Assembly: GCF_019703515.2 (NCBI RefSeq)
Contig: NC_059346.1
Location: forward strand, 13,485,001-13,549,000
Length of the DNA: 64,000 nucleotides
Origin: Myxocyprinus asiaticus
Taxonomy: Eukaryota; Chordata; Actinopteri; Cypriniformes; Catostomidae
Reading direction: 5' to 3'
Shown here one piece after another: positions 45,061-55,997 of this stretch (positions are counted from its first letter, which is position 1; every line of letters begins with the position of its first letter). Under the pieces are notes generated by a model, which saw nothing but the letters and a program-made list of their open reading frames with translations, was not told where the DNA came from and ran no database searches. Position numbers and translations under genes: made by a program.

Positions 45061-45475
45061 ATGCTAGCAAAGCTAGCTAGTTAATGTTAGCAATCTGCCT
45101 CATTCCATTCTACATTACTATATTGTTTAAGAAAAGACAGAGAAAAGTGAAGACTTAAGTACTGAATAATTGTTTGATATTTCTGTACTTAATGATGGTT
45201 TCTAGGGGAAGAGTCATCCAGAAAACCTGTGAAGCTTGCACAAAAATTGCATAGTGCTGAATAAAGATGGTTAAGTTGATTTCAGCTCCATAGTGTTTGT
45301 TTGTATTTGTTTGCTCATAGAAAACAAAGGAAAATTCACACACATAAAATTCACCTTTGCAATGCCTTTTGATTATTTTATCAAGATATTTCTCATGGTA
45401 CACTGATACACACACACACACACACACACTGATAGCTGCAGATGTTTTTTTTTTTTTTTTTTTATTCCTCCATGT
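45061..45475. other. Unassigned stretch after the BED exon
   Basis: Intron-like sequence following the donor, with a CA run (45409-45428) and poly-T (about 45445-45464). No further hAT exon was recognised. Confidence 0.4.
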
Positions 45476-45479
45476 TCCT

Positions 45480-45539
45480 CTAAAAAAAAATGTGTTTTTT
45501 TAAATTGAAGCGAGGGCATGCAAAGAAAAATATGATTTT

Positions 45540-45576
<37 letters not shown>

Positions 45577-45709
45577 GCTATAAAAAGCTTAATTTGGTAA
45601 ATATTAAATATAGAGCATTGTAAGTCTACAACATTTCAAAATAAGAGTGCCTGGTGTGTTTCAGGCTTGTTTAGTTTTAAAAGTCCCATGTTATGCACCC
45701 AATCTTATC

Positions 45710-45748
<39 letters not shown>

Positions 45749-45934
45749 CATCATTGGGATTTTGGTTGAAAAATAAACTACATCTGGGATTTTAATCATT
45801 TTGGACTCTGATCTCTTTGACTGTGCCGACTAAGAAAATGTTGCAACATTCTATGAATCAGTTTTAAAAACTATCAGCCTTTTCCACCACCTAAGTTATC
45901 TGTATCGGCAAAATCCACTATCAGTCAGCCTCTA
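45480..45934 (-). mobile_element. Fragment of a hAT-like family, minus orientation
   Basis: Read on the minus strand from 45934, it begins TAGAGGCTGACTGATAGTGG and continues through ATCCCAGATGTAGTTTAT, AAGCCTGAAACACACC and TTATTTTGAAATG. All these have close counterparts in the plus-strand fragment from 54541. It contains internal (ATT)n (45713-45747) and (AAT)n (45543-45575) runs. The distal end is not defined. Confidence 0.75.
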
Positions 45935-45943
45935 ATATATATT

Positions 45944-45947
<4 letters not shown>

Positions 45948-46017
<70 letters not shown>
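45948..46017. repeat. (TA)n microsatellite, about 70 bp
   Basis: Uninterrupted TA dinucleotides just upstream of the BEL/Pao 5' LTR remnant. Confidence 0.95.
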
Positions 46018-46020
<3 letters not shown>

Positions 46021-46067
46021 CATGTTTTGTTTTTTTTTTTTGTTGTTGCATCTACAGTATATGTTGA

Positions 46068-46206
46068 TGTACTGTTCTATGTAGTTTATTTTTATATCCA
46101 TATATTTATATATTTGATGTTGTCATAGTGAATAACCTCTGAACTTGGTAGCAGCCATATTGTTTTACTCAGTTGATGCTGATAGCCATACGGTGCAAAC
46201 AGCTAT
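46068..46206 (+). repeat. 5' LTR remnant of the BEL/Pao element
   Basis: Starts TGTACTGTTCTATGTAG and matches the first part of the 3' LTR (TGTACTGTTCTCTGTAG). It lacks the ATGCCACTAGTTGGTGC segment present there, and matching stops after CAGCTATC. Confidence 0.88.
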
Positions 46207-46229
46207 CAAGATCAGCTTTCTTTAAGATG

Positions 46230-49200
46230 TTCAGTGTTGCAGATCATACAGCATCTTATACACTTATGACATGTCCAGGTGTGTTAGAGACTGCAGGGTG
46301 TAGAGCAGAAGGTTTCGTGATGGAGTCATTTGTTGAAAAGACACGTCTAGACCTTCCAACTCACATTGAATGCAACCTTCAACCTATCAACAGAACAGAG
46401 ATCCCAACTCCAGAGGCAGCACAGTATCATGCTCACTTAACTTTCGTGGCCACTAAGATTCCACCTCTGAACCCTAAAGCTGAGATCCTGCTTCTTGGTA
46501 GAGACATTATTCAAGTGCATAAAGTACTAGAACTACGCAATGGGCAACTACATGTTCCCTTTGCACAGCGTTTAGCTCTTGGATGGGTGATAGTTGGAGA
46601 TGTATGCCTTAACGGAACACACAAGCCTTTATCAGTTAATGTTTTTAGAACACACATTTTGGCAAATGGACATCCCAGCCTCATGAGTCCATGTCCAAAC
46701 AGTATGCATGTGAAAGACTGCTTCAATTACTACAGTCAGCCCCAGAGCTCTTCTGTACTGAACCTTACACAGAGATGCTTGCCCATGTACAAAGAATATT
46801 CCATGGATGAGTCTGTCTTCTGCTACACTAAGGATGATGGCAAACCAGCTCCCTCAATGGAGGACCTTGCATTCCTGAAGATTATGGAAAAAGAGTTCCA
46901 TCAGGATGGGTCAAACAGCTGGGTTGCCCCACTTCCATTCTGTAGCCCATGGCAATGCCTCCCTAATAGCAAGGTTCAAGCCAGCAATCGGCTCGCTTCA
47001 CTGACTCGTAAGCTGAAGAAACTTCCTGAAATGAAAGAGCATTTTGTGGACTTCATGAGCAAGATATTTGATGATGGTCAAGCAGAGTTGGCACCTTCAC
47101 TACATGATGATGAAGCGTGCTGGTATTTACCAACATTCAGGGTGTATTATCCACATAAACATGGTCAGATAAGGGTGTTCGACTCCAGTGCTAGACATCA
47201 TGGCATGTCACTAAATGATGTCCTCCTCACTGGCCTCAACATCAATAACAACTTGCTAGGAGTACTGCTGAGGTTCAGGAAAGGACTGGTGGCAGTAATG
47301 GCTGATAATCGCAAATGTTCTATTGTTTCTTAGTGAAAGAAGAACATCGGAACTTTCTTTGCTTCCTCTGGTACCATAACAATCATCTTGATGGTACAGT
47401 GCTGGAATACAGAATGAGAGTACATGTCTTTGAAAATAGCCCATCCCCAGTGGTCACTGTTTATGGACTCAGGAAAGCAGCCCTCGAAGGTGAAAAAGAC
47501 TATGGATCAGAGGCAAGGCAATTTGTGGAAAGGAACTTTTATGTGGACGATGGCCTCATCTCCCTTCCCACAGAAGAAAAGGCCATCAACCTTCTCAAAA
47601 CTACTCAGGAGATGCTTGCTCTGTCTAATCTGCATCTTCATAAGATCACCTCTAATAAAGTGGAAGTAACGAGGGCATTTCCTCCAAACGACCTTGCAAA
47701 GGAGTTAAAAAACTTAGATCTGAACACTGACTTCCCACCAGTTCAGAGAAGTTTGGGGGTGAGCTGGAATGTATCTGAAGATATGTTTATTTTCCAGGTT
47801 ACAAACCAGGTGAGACCTCATACCAGACGCAGGGTTCTGTCAATGATCAAGTTTGTTCGACCCACTTGGATTTGCTGCACCTGTGATTATTCAGGGAAGA
47901 GTCTTACTCCGAGAGCTTACCACAGAGTCTTACGACTGGGATGCACCTCTACCAGACGAAAGATTTAAAGAATGGAAAATATGGAGAGATTCATTACAAG
48001 AGCTTGAGTATGTCAAAATTCCACACACATATGCTACAATCTCTCTCTCTCAAGCAAAAAGCAAAGAGATGTGTATCTTTTGTGATGCTTCCACAAATGC
48101 TATTGCAGCTGTTGCTTACATTAGAGTTATCAACACAGGTGACAATGTAGAAGTTGGCTTCATGATTGGCAAAATAAAGCTTGCTTCACGACCTGAAATT
48201 TTTATTCCCCAACTTGTGTGCGCAGCTGTTCTGTCTGTAGAAATTGCTGAAACCATTGTGGATGAGAAAGACATTAAGCTGGATGCAGTGACCTTTTATT
48301 CTGACAGCAAGATAGTTCTAGGCTACATTTACAAGGAATCCAGAAGGTTTCATGTGTACGTGAATAACCGTGTGCAGCGGATACAGAGATCTACATGCCC
48401 TGAGAAGTGGAGGTATGTACCAACCAATCAAAACCCTGCTGATCATGCCACAAGATCAGTCTTAACACCTAACCTTGTTCTAAGCACCTGGCAAACAGGA
48501 CCAACATTCTTGTCCAAGTCAACAGACACTGAAATTCAATAAGGTCCCTTCAGCATGATCGACCCTGAAGTAGACATTGAAGTACGTACCCAAATTACTT
48601 CCTGTACCACTCACAACTCCAAGAAAGAGTTCAATCCAAAACATTTCGAGAGATTCTCGAGATGGCGATCATTGACTCATGCAATAGTGAGGCATATTCA
48701 CATAGCTCACACCTTCAGGAGAAACAAGGAAGTTAACTGCAAAGGCTGGCACATATGTGATAAAAAACTGCTCTGGACAAGATCTTGAAAAGGCCAAGTT
48801 TTTTATAATACGAAGTGTTCAAGGTGAAGCCTTCTCAGAGGAATTGAAATGCCTTAAGACAGGCACAGTAATTTCCAAACAAAGCCCACTCTTTAAACTT
48901 TCCCATTACACTGATGCTTTCAGCCTACTTAGGGTTGGAGGACACCTTTCAGGAGCAAACCTAAGCAAAGATTAAATCTGCCCTCTTATCCTCCCAGGTC
49001 ACTGTCACATTACAACACTACTCATTCAACACTAATCACAAACAAACAGAGCATCAGGGACGTCACTTCACTGAAGGTGCCTTGAGAGCAGCTGGCTTCT
49101 GCATCATAACTGGAAAGAGATGCATCAGCAGCATAATCTTTCAATGTGTCCAGTGTCACAAACTGAAGGGAAGGACTGTAAATTATGCAATTATATAGCA

Positions 49201-50430
49201 CTTTTTTTTAACCTTAGCAGTTTTTCAAAGCGCTTTACACTGTGACTCATTCACCCATTCACACACACACACACACTCACACACCAATGACGGCAGAGCT
49301 GCCATGCAAGGCGCTAGCCTGCCATTGGGAGCAACTTGGGGTTCAGTGTCTTGCCCAAGGACACTTCGGCATGTGGAGTCATGTGGGCTGGGAATCGAAC
49401 CACCAACCCTGTGATTAGTGGCCAACCTCTACCACCTGAGCCACAGCTGCCCCACAACTCAGAAAATGTCTGACCTACCTCCCGAATGACTTTGTGTGGA
49501 TCCTCCATTCTCCTATGCATGGTTAGGCGTTTTCGGGCCATGGATGGTCACTTTGCGTCAAACCAGAGGAGGACAAGCAAACTCCAAATGCTGGGCAGTA
49601 CTATTCACGTGTATGAGTACTAGAGCCATACACATTGAAGTCACTGAGTCAATGGAAAGCTCTAGCTTCATAAATGCTCTCCGACATTTCTTCTCCCTTC
49701 GAGGTCCAGCAAAGCAATTAAAGTCAGACTGTGGTACCAATTTCATAAGAGCGTGGAAGGAGCTGAAGATGGAATCTGTCACAGGTGACAAAAAGGTGCA
49801 AGAATTCCTAAGTGACAAGGGATGTTCTTGGGTGTTCAACCCTCCACACTCGTCTCATATGGGAGGGAGCTGGGAGCGCATGATCAGAGTCTCAAGGCAC
49901 ATCCTTGAATCTATGTTCCAAGGCCTTAAATCATTGAAGCTGACTCATGATGTTTTGACTACTTTCATGGCAGAAGTCTCTGCTATAGTTAATGCTCGCC
50001 CAATAGTTCCCGTATCAACAGACCCAGAGGCACCATTCATTTTAATACCAGCAACTCTACTTACCCAAAAGACTTATGCACTTCCTGCACCACCAGGCAA
50101 ATTCTGTGAAAAAGATCTTTTCAGTCATCAGTGGAAGCAAGTCCAGAGCTTGGCTAATACTTTCTGGCATCACTGGAGAAGGGAATACCTTGCCACTTTA
50201 CAAAGCCATTGAAAATGGCAAAATGAAACCTCTAACCTCCGAGAGGGGGATGTTGTGCTGTTGAAAGACAGTCAAGCAAAGAGGAAAGACTATCCTATGG
50301 GAATAGTTCTAAAGACATTTCCTGGAAAAGATGGAAAGTTGAGGTCAAAGTGACTAAGGAGGAATCAAGTAAAGTGTTTCTACATCCTATTTCAGAAATG
50401 GTCTTAGTGCTGTCTTCTGAGACTGAGTAG
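46230..50430 (+). pseudogene. BEL/Pao pol polyprotein, multiply frameshifted
   Basis: The order is Pao type: the end of the aspartic-protease/A17 region (ILLLGRDIIQVHKV, RLALGWVIVGDV), reverse transcriptase (WYLPTFRVYYPHK, then NFYVDDGLISLP with the YVDD catalytic box), RNase H-like sequence (CIFCDASTNAIAAVAY, TFYSDSKIVLGYI), and integrase (TRAIHIEV, SDCGTNF, HSSHMGGSWERM). The reading frame changes near 47300-47340, 47850, 48765 and 50200, and there is a TAA at 48540-48542. A SINE at about 49175-49456 separates the integrase zinc-binding part from its core. In the integrase FGPW motif near 49523 the residue normally Asp, one of the catalytic triad, reads Gly. The N-terminal half of pol and all of gag are absent. 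This copy cannot encode working proteins. Confidence 0.9.
49175..49456 (-). repeat. tRNA-derived SINE inserted in the BEL/Pao integrase region
   Basis: On the minus strand, box A (TGGCTCAGGTGGTAGAGG, plus positions near 49425-49443), box B (GGTTCGATTCCCAGC, plus near 49388-49402) and a tail with GTAAAGCGCTTTG (plus near 49229-49241) define a full SINE. It also holds the phrase TGTCCTTGGGCAAGACACTG and a CA run near 49260-49278. Pol coding resumes on both sides, so it inserted after the retroelement. Target copies are not obvious. Confidence 0.88.
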
Positions 50431-50488
50431 ATTAAGTTAATTTACCAAACAATATAAAAGTGGCATCTTACAGATACCAGGCAGGGAG

Positions 50489-50954
50489 TGTACTGTTCTC
50501 TGTAGTTTATTTTCATGCCACTAGTTGGTGCTATCCATATATTTATATATTTGAGGTTGTCACAGTGAATAACCTCTGACCTTGGTAACAGCCATCTTGT
50601 TTTACTCAGCTGATGCCGATAGCCACACGGTGCAAACAGCTATCTTGAATCTATCAATCATTTATAGAAGCTTTGTCTGTAAGTATCAATGTGTTTATAA
50701 GATGTTTATCTTCATCTTATGTATGACATTAATGACATTAAGTTTGATGTTTAGAAAGATCACCTCCAGTGTAATGGTACATGCATCTGCCTCATTGTGT
50801 ATTCAGGATATTATACACGGCAGTTAAGCAAACTGTTACACTTCTTTAATGTACAGATATAAGAAACTTGTTTGTTCCTTTTCCCCCCTTTATTTCAGTT
50901 TTACTCTGTTCCACTCTATTTGAAGTGGTGGTGTGGTAATAAATCCATACTTCA
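50489..50954 (+). repeat. 3' LTR of the BEL/Pao element
   Basis: Begins TGTACTGTTCTCTG after a purine tract and ends near ACTTCA. It contains AATAAA at about 50938 close to the proposed end. Length about 466 bp. The end is inferred from the CA dinucleotide and weak target copies. Confidence 0.7.
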
Positions 50955-50959
50955 GTTCA

Positions 50960-51241
50960 ACTCATTTGTGGAAGGAGTTTATCTGTCTGCCTAGTGGAAG
51001 GGGGACTATTTTACAAGGGCAGAATAGTTGAGCTTTTGGAGGTTGTTTTAAGGACACTCATCTTGTCATGTAAGCTCAACTCTCGGTTGAGCTACAGATA
51101 GGAGGAGACTAGAAATGAAGAGAAAACGAGATGTTACAGGGAATAAACAACAAGACTCCACCTCAGTTCAGCATCTGTGCCCTGGCACCATCTGACAGAC
51201 ATCTGGCTTGTGTGGGTATATGTGTGTGTGTTTTGATTTAA

Positions 51242-51291
<50 letters not shown>

Positions 51292-53380
51292 GACATTGGA
51301 TGTGATTACTGTAATGTCCATTCTTCAACACTGTGAAATATGAAATATGAAAACTGAACACACTCTCAGCGCACACATTCTCTCTTCCTGTCTTTTTTGT
51401 TCATCACTCCTCATCTGTCTTTTTAGCCTAGAAATATACAAAATCACAGACATGCTTGACAAACATCTACTGCCACTCTCTCTCATATAGACACTGTGCC
51501 TCAGCAGTGTTAAAACTGAACGAGGCCTAGACCTTATTAATCCTCCATGCTTAAATGCAGAGGAACACCTTTCTGTGACTGAGTGTAATGGTGATGTATG
51601 ATTTATTTTGATGATTAAATCCTTTCTACTGTCCCTGCTGGAAATGCAAAGACAACATTAAGTGAGCCATTTGTAGAGTAGGTTGATTCCCTGAAAAGTT
51701 TAAAAACTATGGAACTATCAAAACGTTGCTCTGTTTGAGCATTGTCACCACCCTCAACCGATGGCATCAGTTTGGGGCAGGACTATCTATTTGCACAACC
51801 AATGGCAGATGTAATCATTGGCTGCAAACATCATTTTAAGTGTCACGATACAACACTTGACCTGCAGCAACGATAACACGGTAACTTGACGTTCACTCCG
51901 TTCAATCAATACATTGGGGAACACTGACACAAATCATGTGAAAGGACCCTAAGAGTCATGGCACAGCAGTAACGCACTTGCTCTGGACATGCATGAGCTA
52001 AAGTGCTCTTGTGGGAATGAGGTTCGAGATTTGAGTCTGGACTGCACCATGAAAAACAAAAAAAGGCAGAAAAAAACTAAATAATTTGCTAACTTATTTA
52101 GAGTATAAGGCCCCATATAGTACCTCAATGTACAAATATGTAAGCTGATTCAGGGGAAAAATAGTTGGAGATAGACATTTTCCATCAAAATGTGGAAAAG
52201 AAAATGTTGATGACTAAAAAAATAGAGCGTGTCAACTCCAAATTTCTTAAAAATGCCATTTAATAAAAGGGAATGGTTTGCTTTTCACATTATCTGTGTA
52301 TGATTAAGGATTCTTCTAATGGGCTTTTTCAGAATGGGTAATCCTGTCTTCTGCTGGCCAAATTTCCATGATGAAATTCCCCTGAGCTTTGCAGTCACTG
52401 ACCCTTTTAAGGGGACTGGCTGGATACTCTGCCTCTTCAGACCACTGATATACACTCTAATGAGCGATAAATATAACCCAGACAGAACGAGAGCAAAGAA
52501 GAGGAAGGAGAAAGAGAAAGAGATAACATTGCAAAACTCGCTGTCACTTAACAGAAATAGACCTTTGAAAGGCCAATCAAAACTGTCAATTACAAATTAT
52601 AAATTTCATTCAGGGAAAAGCCCTTAATCAAAAACAGAGTTATCAAATGCTTTACGTATGTGTACACTCCATAAACATTTAACTCATTATAGTTTGTTTC
52701 AAAAGCTTTTCCAGTTGTTTAATGTAAAAAGCTGCAATTTCTAAAAAGGGCTGTTTAATGCATCTTAGCTGAGCTGTCTATCAAGTGTCTATCAACACTT
52801 TTGTAGCATCCTATTTTTTCCCCCTGAAGTCCACCTATAATGTTAGTGAAGGCAGTAAAACACTATTAATTTATTTTTAACGCACATTGTCCACCAACTA
52901 TCTGACCCACAGAAAACAAGAGTATTATTTTTTACTGTATCTTTAAGATATCTATATCTAAATGACCCAATCAACCCCTTAACTATCACTATCAAGAAGC
53001 CATTTTTAATTAACACAGCCAGTGACCAGATCCTGTTTCATAAAGAAGGATGCAGTGTGGATGTATGTACATGTAGTGGATCACATAGACACTGGACAGA
53101 GTGTAGATTTTTAATCCTGGGTGGCTTTTCAATAGTGGCAGTCTCCACAAAACAAAAAGAAAGACAGAAAGAGGACAAGAAGAATGTGTGCCAAAGCTAC
53201 AGCTGACCACAGGGAGTCAGAATAGCTCATGAAGAGACTTGCAAATTCAGTTCGGGCAAAGTGCATCTTATCTGTACCTGCTAAAAAAATCTTATCTCAT
53301 CTACTTCTGGTAATCTAGCTGGTTTATCTTCACAGGTAGAAAAATAATCTTTAGCAGAACAAGAGGGCTTGCACTCCACA
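50960..53380. other. Unassigned stretch with a (CT)n run
   Basis: No supported gene. A CT dinucleotide run occupies about 51248-51288. A possible decayed SINE head lies near 51955-52040 (AATGAGGTTCGAGATTTGAG, weak box B). The plus-strand open frame near 52319-52627 matches nothing I recognise. Confidence 0.4.
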
Positions 53381-53382
53381 TA

Positions 53383-53898
53383 CATTACTGTGCAAAAGTT
53401 TTAGGCACTTGTGAAAAATGTTGCATAGAGAGGATGTCTTCAAAAATAATGACATAAATAGTTTTCATTTATCACTTAATGTCATACAAAGTCCAGTAAA
53501 CATAAAAAAGCTAAATCAATATTTGGTGTGACCACCTTTGCTTTTAAAACAGCACCAATTCTCCTAGGTACACCTGGACAGTTTTTCTTGGTTGTTGGCA
53601 GATAGGATGTTCCAAGCTTCTTGGAGAATTTGCCACAGTTCATCTATCTATTTAGGCTGTCTATTTATGTAATCTCAGACTGGCACGATGTTCAGTGGGG
53701 GGCTTTGTGGGGGCCATGACATCTGTTGCAGGGCTCCCTGTTCTTCTATTCTAATCTTTTGTATTTGCAAAAGTAATGTTTGGGAGTCCAACATTTATAT
53801 TTAATATTGACACACTAAAGCTGAAGATATAAATAACCATCATAAGACAAATGCTTTTGTGAAACATCTTATGCGCCTAAGACTTTTGCACAGTACTG
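53383..53898 (-). mobile_element. Short Tc1-like element with transposase C-terminal remnant
   Basis: Inverted ends CATTACTGTGCAAAAG and CTTTTGCACAGTACTG are bounded by TA (53381-53382 and 53899-53900). On the minus strand the centre still reads like a Tc1 transposase C-terminus (LWQILQEAWNIL and an IGAVLKAKVVTPN-like end). Length 516 bp, non-autonomous. Confidence 0.85.
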
Positions 53899-54048
53899 TA
53901 CCTACATGCATCCCAGAATGCTTAAGGGAGTAAAGAGCATGCAAAGTTAATGAAGAGATTAAAAATAATTGCAGATCAAAGAATGCTCACAATTGCACAT
54001 GCATAGCCAAAATGTTTAACTCCTATTAGAAATGTGCAAAACTAAATC

Positions 54049-54050
<2 letters not shown>

Positions 54051-54086
<36 letters not shown>
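54051..54086. repeat. (TA)n then (CA)n microsatellite
   Basis: Dinucleotide run immediately before the Tc1 fragment at 54101. Confidence 0.9.
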
Positions 54087-54090
<4 letters not shown>

Positions 54091-54100
54091 ACACACACAC

Positions 54101-54540
54101 AGAGCCCTGGAAAGAATTTAAAGACCACTACAAAAATTATCAGTTTCTCTGGATTTACTGTTCCAGCCTTGCTGAAGCACCCCCAGATCATCACTGATCC
54201 TCCACCTGGTTGTCTAATGGTTAGATGGAGACCTGGAGAGGTCTTCAAGCTGAAATTTGGTGGAGGATCGGTGATGATCTGGGGGTGCTTCAGCAAGGCT
54301 GGAATCAGGCAGATTTGTCTTTGTGAAGGACACATGAATCAAGCCACTTACAAGGTTATCCTGGAAGAAAGTTTACTTCCTTCTGTTTTGACAATGTTCC
54401 CCAACTCCTGAGGATTGGTTTTTCCAGCAGGACACTGCTCCATGCCACACAGCCAGGCCAATCGAGGTGTGGATGGAAGACCACCAGATCAAGACCCTGT
54501 CATGGCCAGCCCAATCTCCAGACCTGAACCCCATTGAAAA
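54101..54540 (+). mobile_element. Tc1-like fragment with internal 46-bp inverted repeat
   Basis: The start (GAGCCCTGGAAAGAATTTAA, then TTATCAGTTTCTCTGGATTT) resembles a Tc1 terminal region. It is joined to the second half of a transposase: KFGGGSVMIWGCFSKAG, the second Asp in FFQQDTAPCHTA and SPDLNPIEN, where the next element (54541) truncates it. A frameshift lies near 54405-54415. Arms at 54161-54206 and 54259-54304 are reverse complements with one mismatch: the segment coding GGGSVMIWGCFSKAG has an inverted copy just upstream. Confidence 0.85.
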
Positions 54541-54959
54541 TAGAGGTCGAACGATAGTGGAAGTTGCCGATAACAATAACTAAGTTGGTGGAAAAGACCA
54601 GTAACCAATTAATCAGCCAATAGATTTTTACATTTGATTTAAAAATGTAAAAAAATAAAAATACTATACTACAAGGGGCACAGACATAGAAGCTACAAGA
54701 CTCCAACATGAATAATATCCCAGATTCAGTTTATTGTTCAACCAAAATCCCAATAATAACCAAAAAAATTAAAAATTTGGTGCATTATGTGGGACTTTTA
54801 ACTGTAAACAAGCCCAAAACACACCAGGGACTCTTATTTTGAAATGACAAAGACTTGACTCAGTTAAAATGTTCTATATTTAAGTATTTACCAAATTAAG
54901 CTTTTTATAGCATATATACTGACCAGATGAAGAGTTTTTATATATTTATTTTACCAGAT
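54541..54959 (+). mobile_element. Fragment of a hAT-like family (sister of 45480-45934)
   Basis: Starts TAGAGGTCGAACGATAGTGG and contains ATCCCAGATTCAGTTTAT, AAGCCCAAAACACACCAGG and TTATTTTGAAATG. It cuts into the Tc1 fragment on its left and is ended on its right by the piggyBac insertion at 54960. Confidence 0.78.
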
Positions 54960-55243
54960 TTAACCCTTACCAGCTGAAGCGTTCAAATTTGGGAACAATT
55001 ATTCCCATGGTTCCTGTCTCAGTATCTTCACCATCCAATCACCGATTTTATTTCTGATAACTGCCAGATACTCATGACATTATAAGCTAAAAGCACATAT
55101 GATTGGTTAAGGGGTTACTGGGCGTGAATAATAAATGTATCGTCATCAGCATCATCCTCCATTTGCCTGAGCAGAGCCAGAGAGGATACACCTCCAGTGT
55201 TGGACTTACTGCTTCATATTGAAAACTGAGGCAATCTTTCGAG

Positions 55244-55997
55244 GTAAGACAAGTTACTCAACGTGTTGTCAATACTGTCTATTGAAAGTCAAAACGTTTT
55301 AGTTACGAAGCATTTATTTGGAGTAATGCTAGTTATTTCTGGAAAAAAATCACATGACTGTCGCCGTTCTTCGGACAGGCAGCTAGCCTCTATTTTTAAG
55401 CAAATTTCTGTGAAACTTGCTAAATAAACATTAGCTAGCAATACTATGTACATATTGAGCTAAATATTAATAACTTTTTTGGCCAATTTGGTCGCTTGTG
55501 GAAGACAGTCAAACTTTTTTAGTTACGAAGCATTTATTTGTAGGAGGAATTTTTTCTGGAAAAATTGACGTGACAGTCATTGGCGAGCCTCTTTTTATAT
55601 CAAACTTTTTTTTTGTTTACATTTTTTTTATTTTTTTTTATATAAAAATTTCTTGTGAAAAATCCGCCTGAAGTAATGAGGTAAAGAGCAGACGCTGTTC
55701 AGACCTGCCTGGAAACTGGCCTGCTAGTTAGATAAGTTATCTAGCTTGTTGATTTTCCCATGTAATAAAAAAAATGGTAGATATCTTTCTATAATTTAGC
55801 AGATAGCCTTACCCATCCATCACACAGACATGATTTTAGACTGTGTGTAGCTTCCGGTTCACAAGGAAAGTGTGAGAGGGCTGTCTGCAGTTGGACATTC
55901 TGCTTAGTCTGCAAGCCTTTGGTGACTATTCAGTGTATGGACTGTGAAGAACACACTGCTGGCAACCAACTGTTGTACTTTTTTTTTCCTGTTGTAG
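55244..55997 (+). other. Inferred 5' UTR intron of the piggyBac transposase gene
   Basis: A donor CGAG before GTAAGA (GT at 55244-55245) follows a candidate non-coding first exon near 55150-55243. The acceptor is a T-rich tract ending TTGTAG at 55997, three bases before the first coding ATG (56000). Inferred from splice signals only. Confidence 0.55.

Larger units (their letters stand above)
46068..50954 (+). mobile_element. BEL/Pao LTR retrotransposon, gag-less and degraded
   Basis: A truncated 5' LTR (46068-46206), a broken pol region (about 46230-50430) and a fuller 3' LTR (50489-50954) lie in order on the plus strand. A purine-rich GGCAGGGAG precedes the 3' LTR, as expected for the second-strand primer. 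Possible 5-bp target copies are GTTGA (46063-46067) and GTTCA (50955-50959), four of five matching. The rest of the 5' LTR, primer site, gag and the start of pol are missing in one deletion. A SINE is inserted in the integrase part. Confidence 0.9.

Noticed and set aside
44792..45061. An 89-residue frame starting inside the MITE as a complete small zinc-finger gene
   Set aside because: Its first 40 codons lie in the MITE terminus; the real coding continuity is with 43863-43904 across the insertion.
52319..52627. Plus-strand 102-residue frame
   Set aside because: No recognisable domain, no splice signals, and surrounding DNA is non-coding in character.
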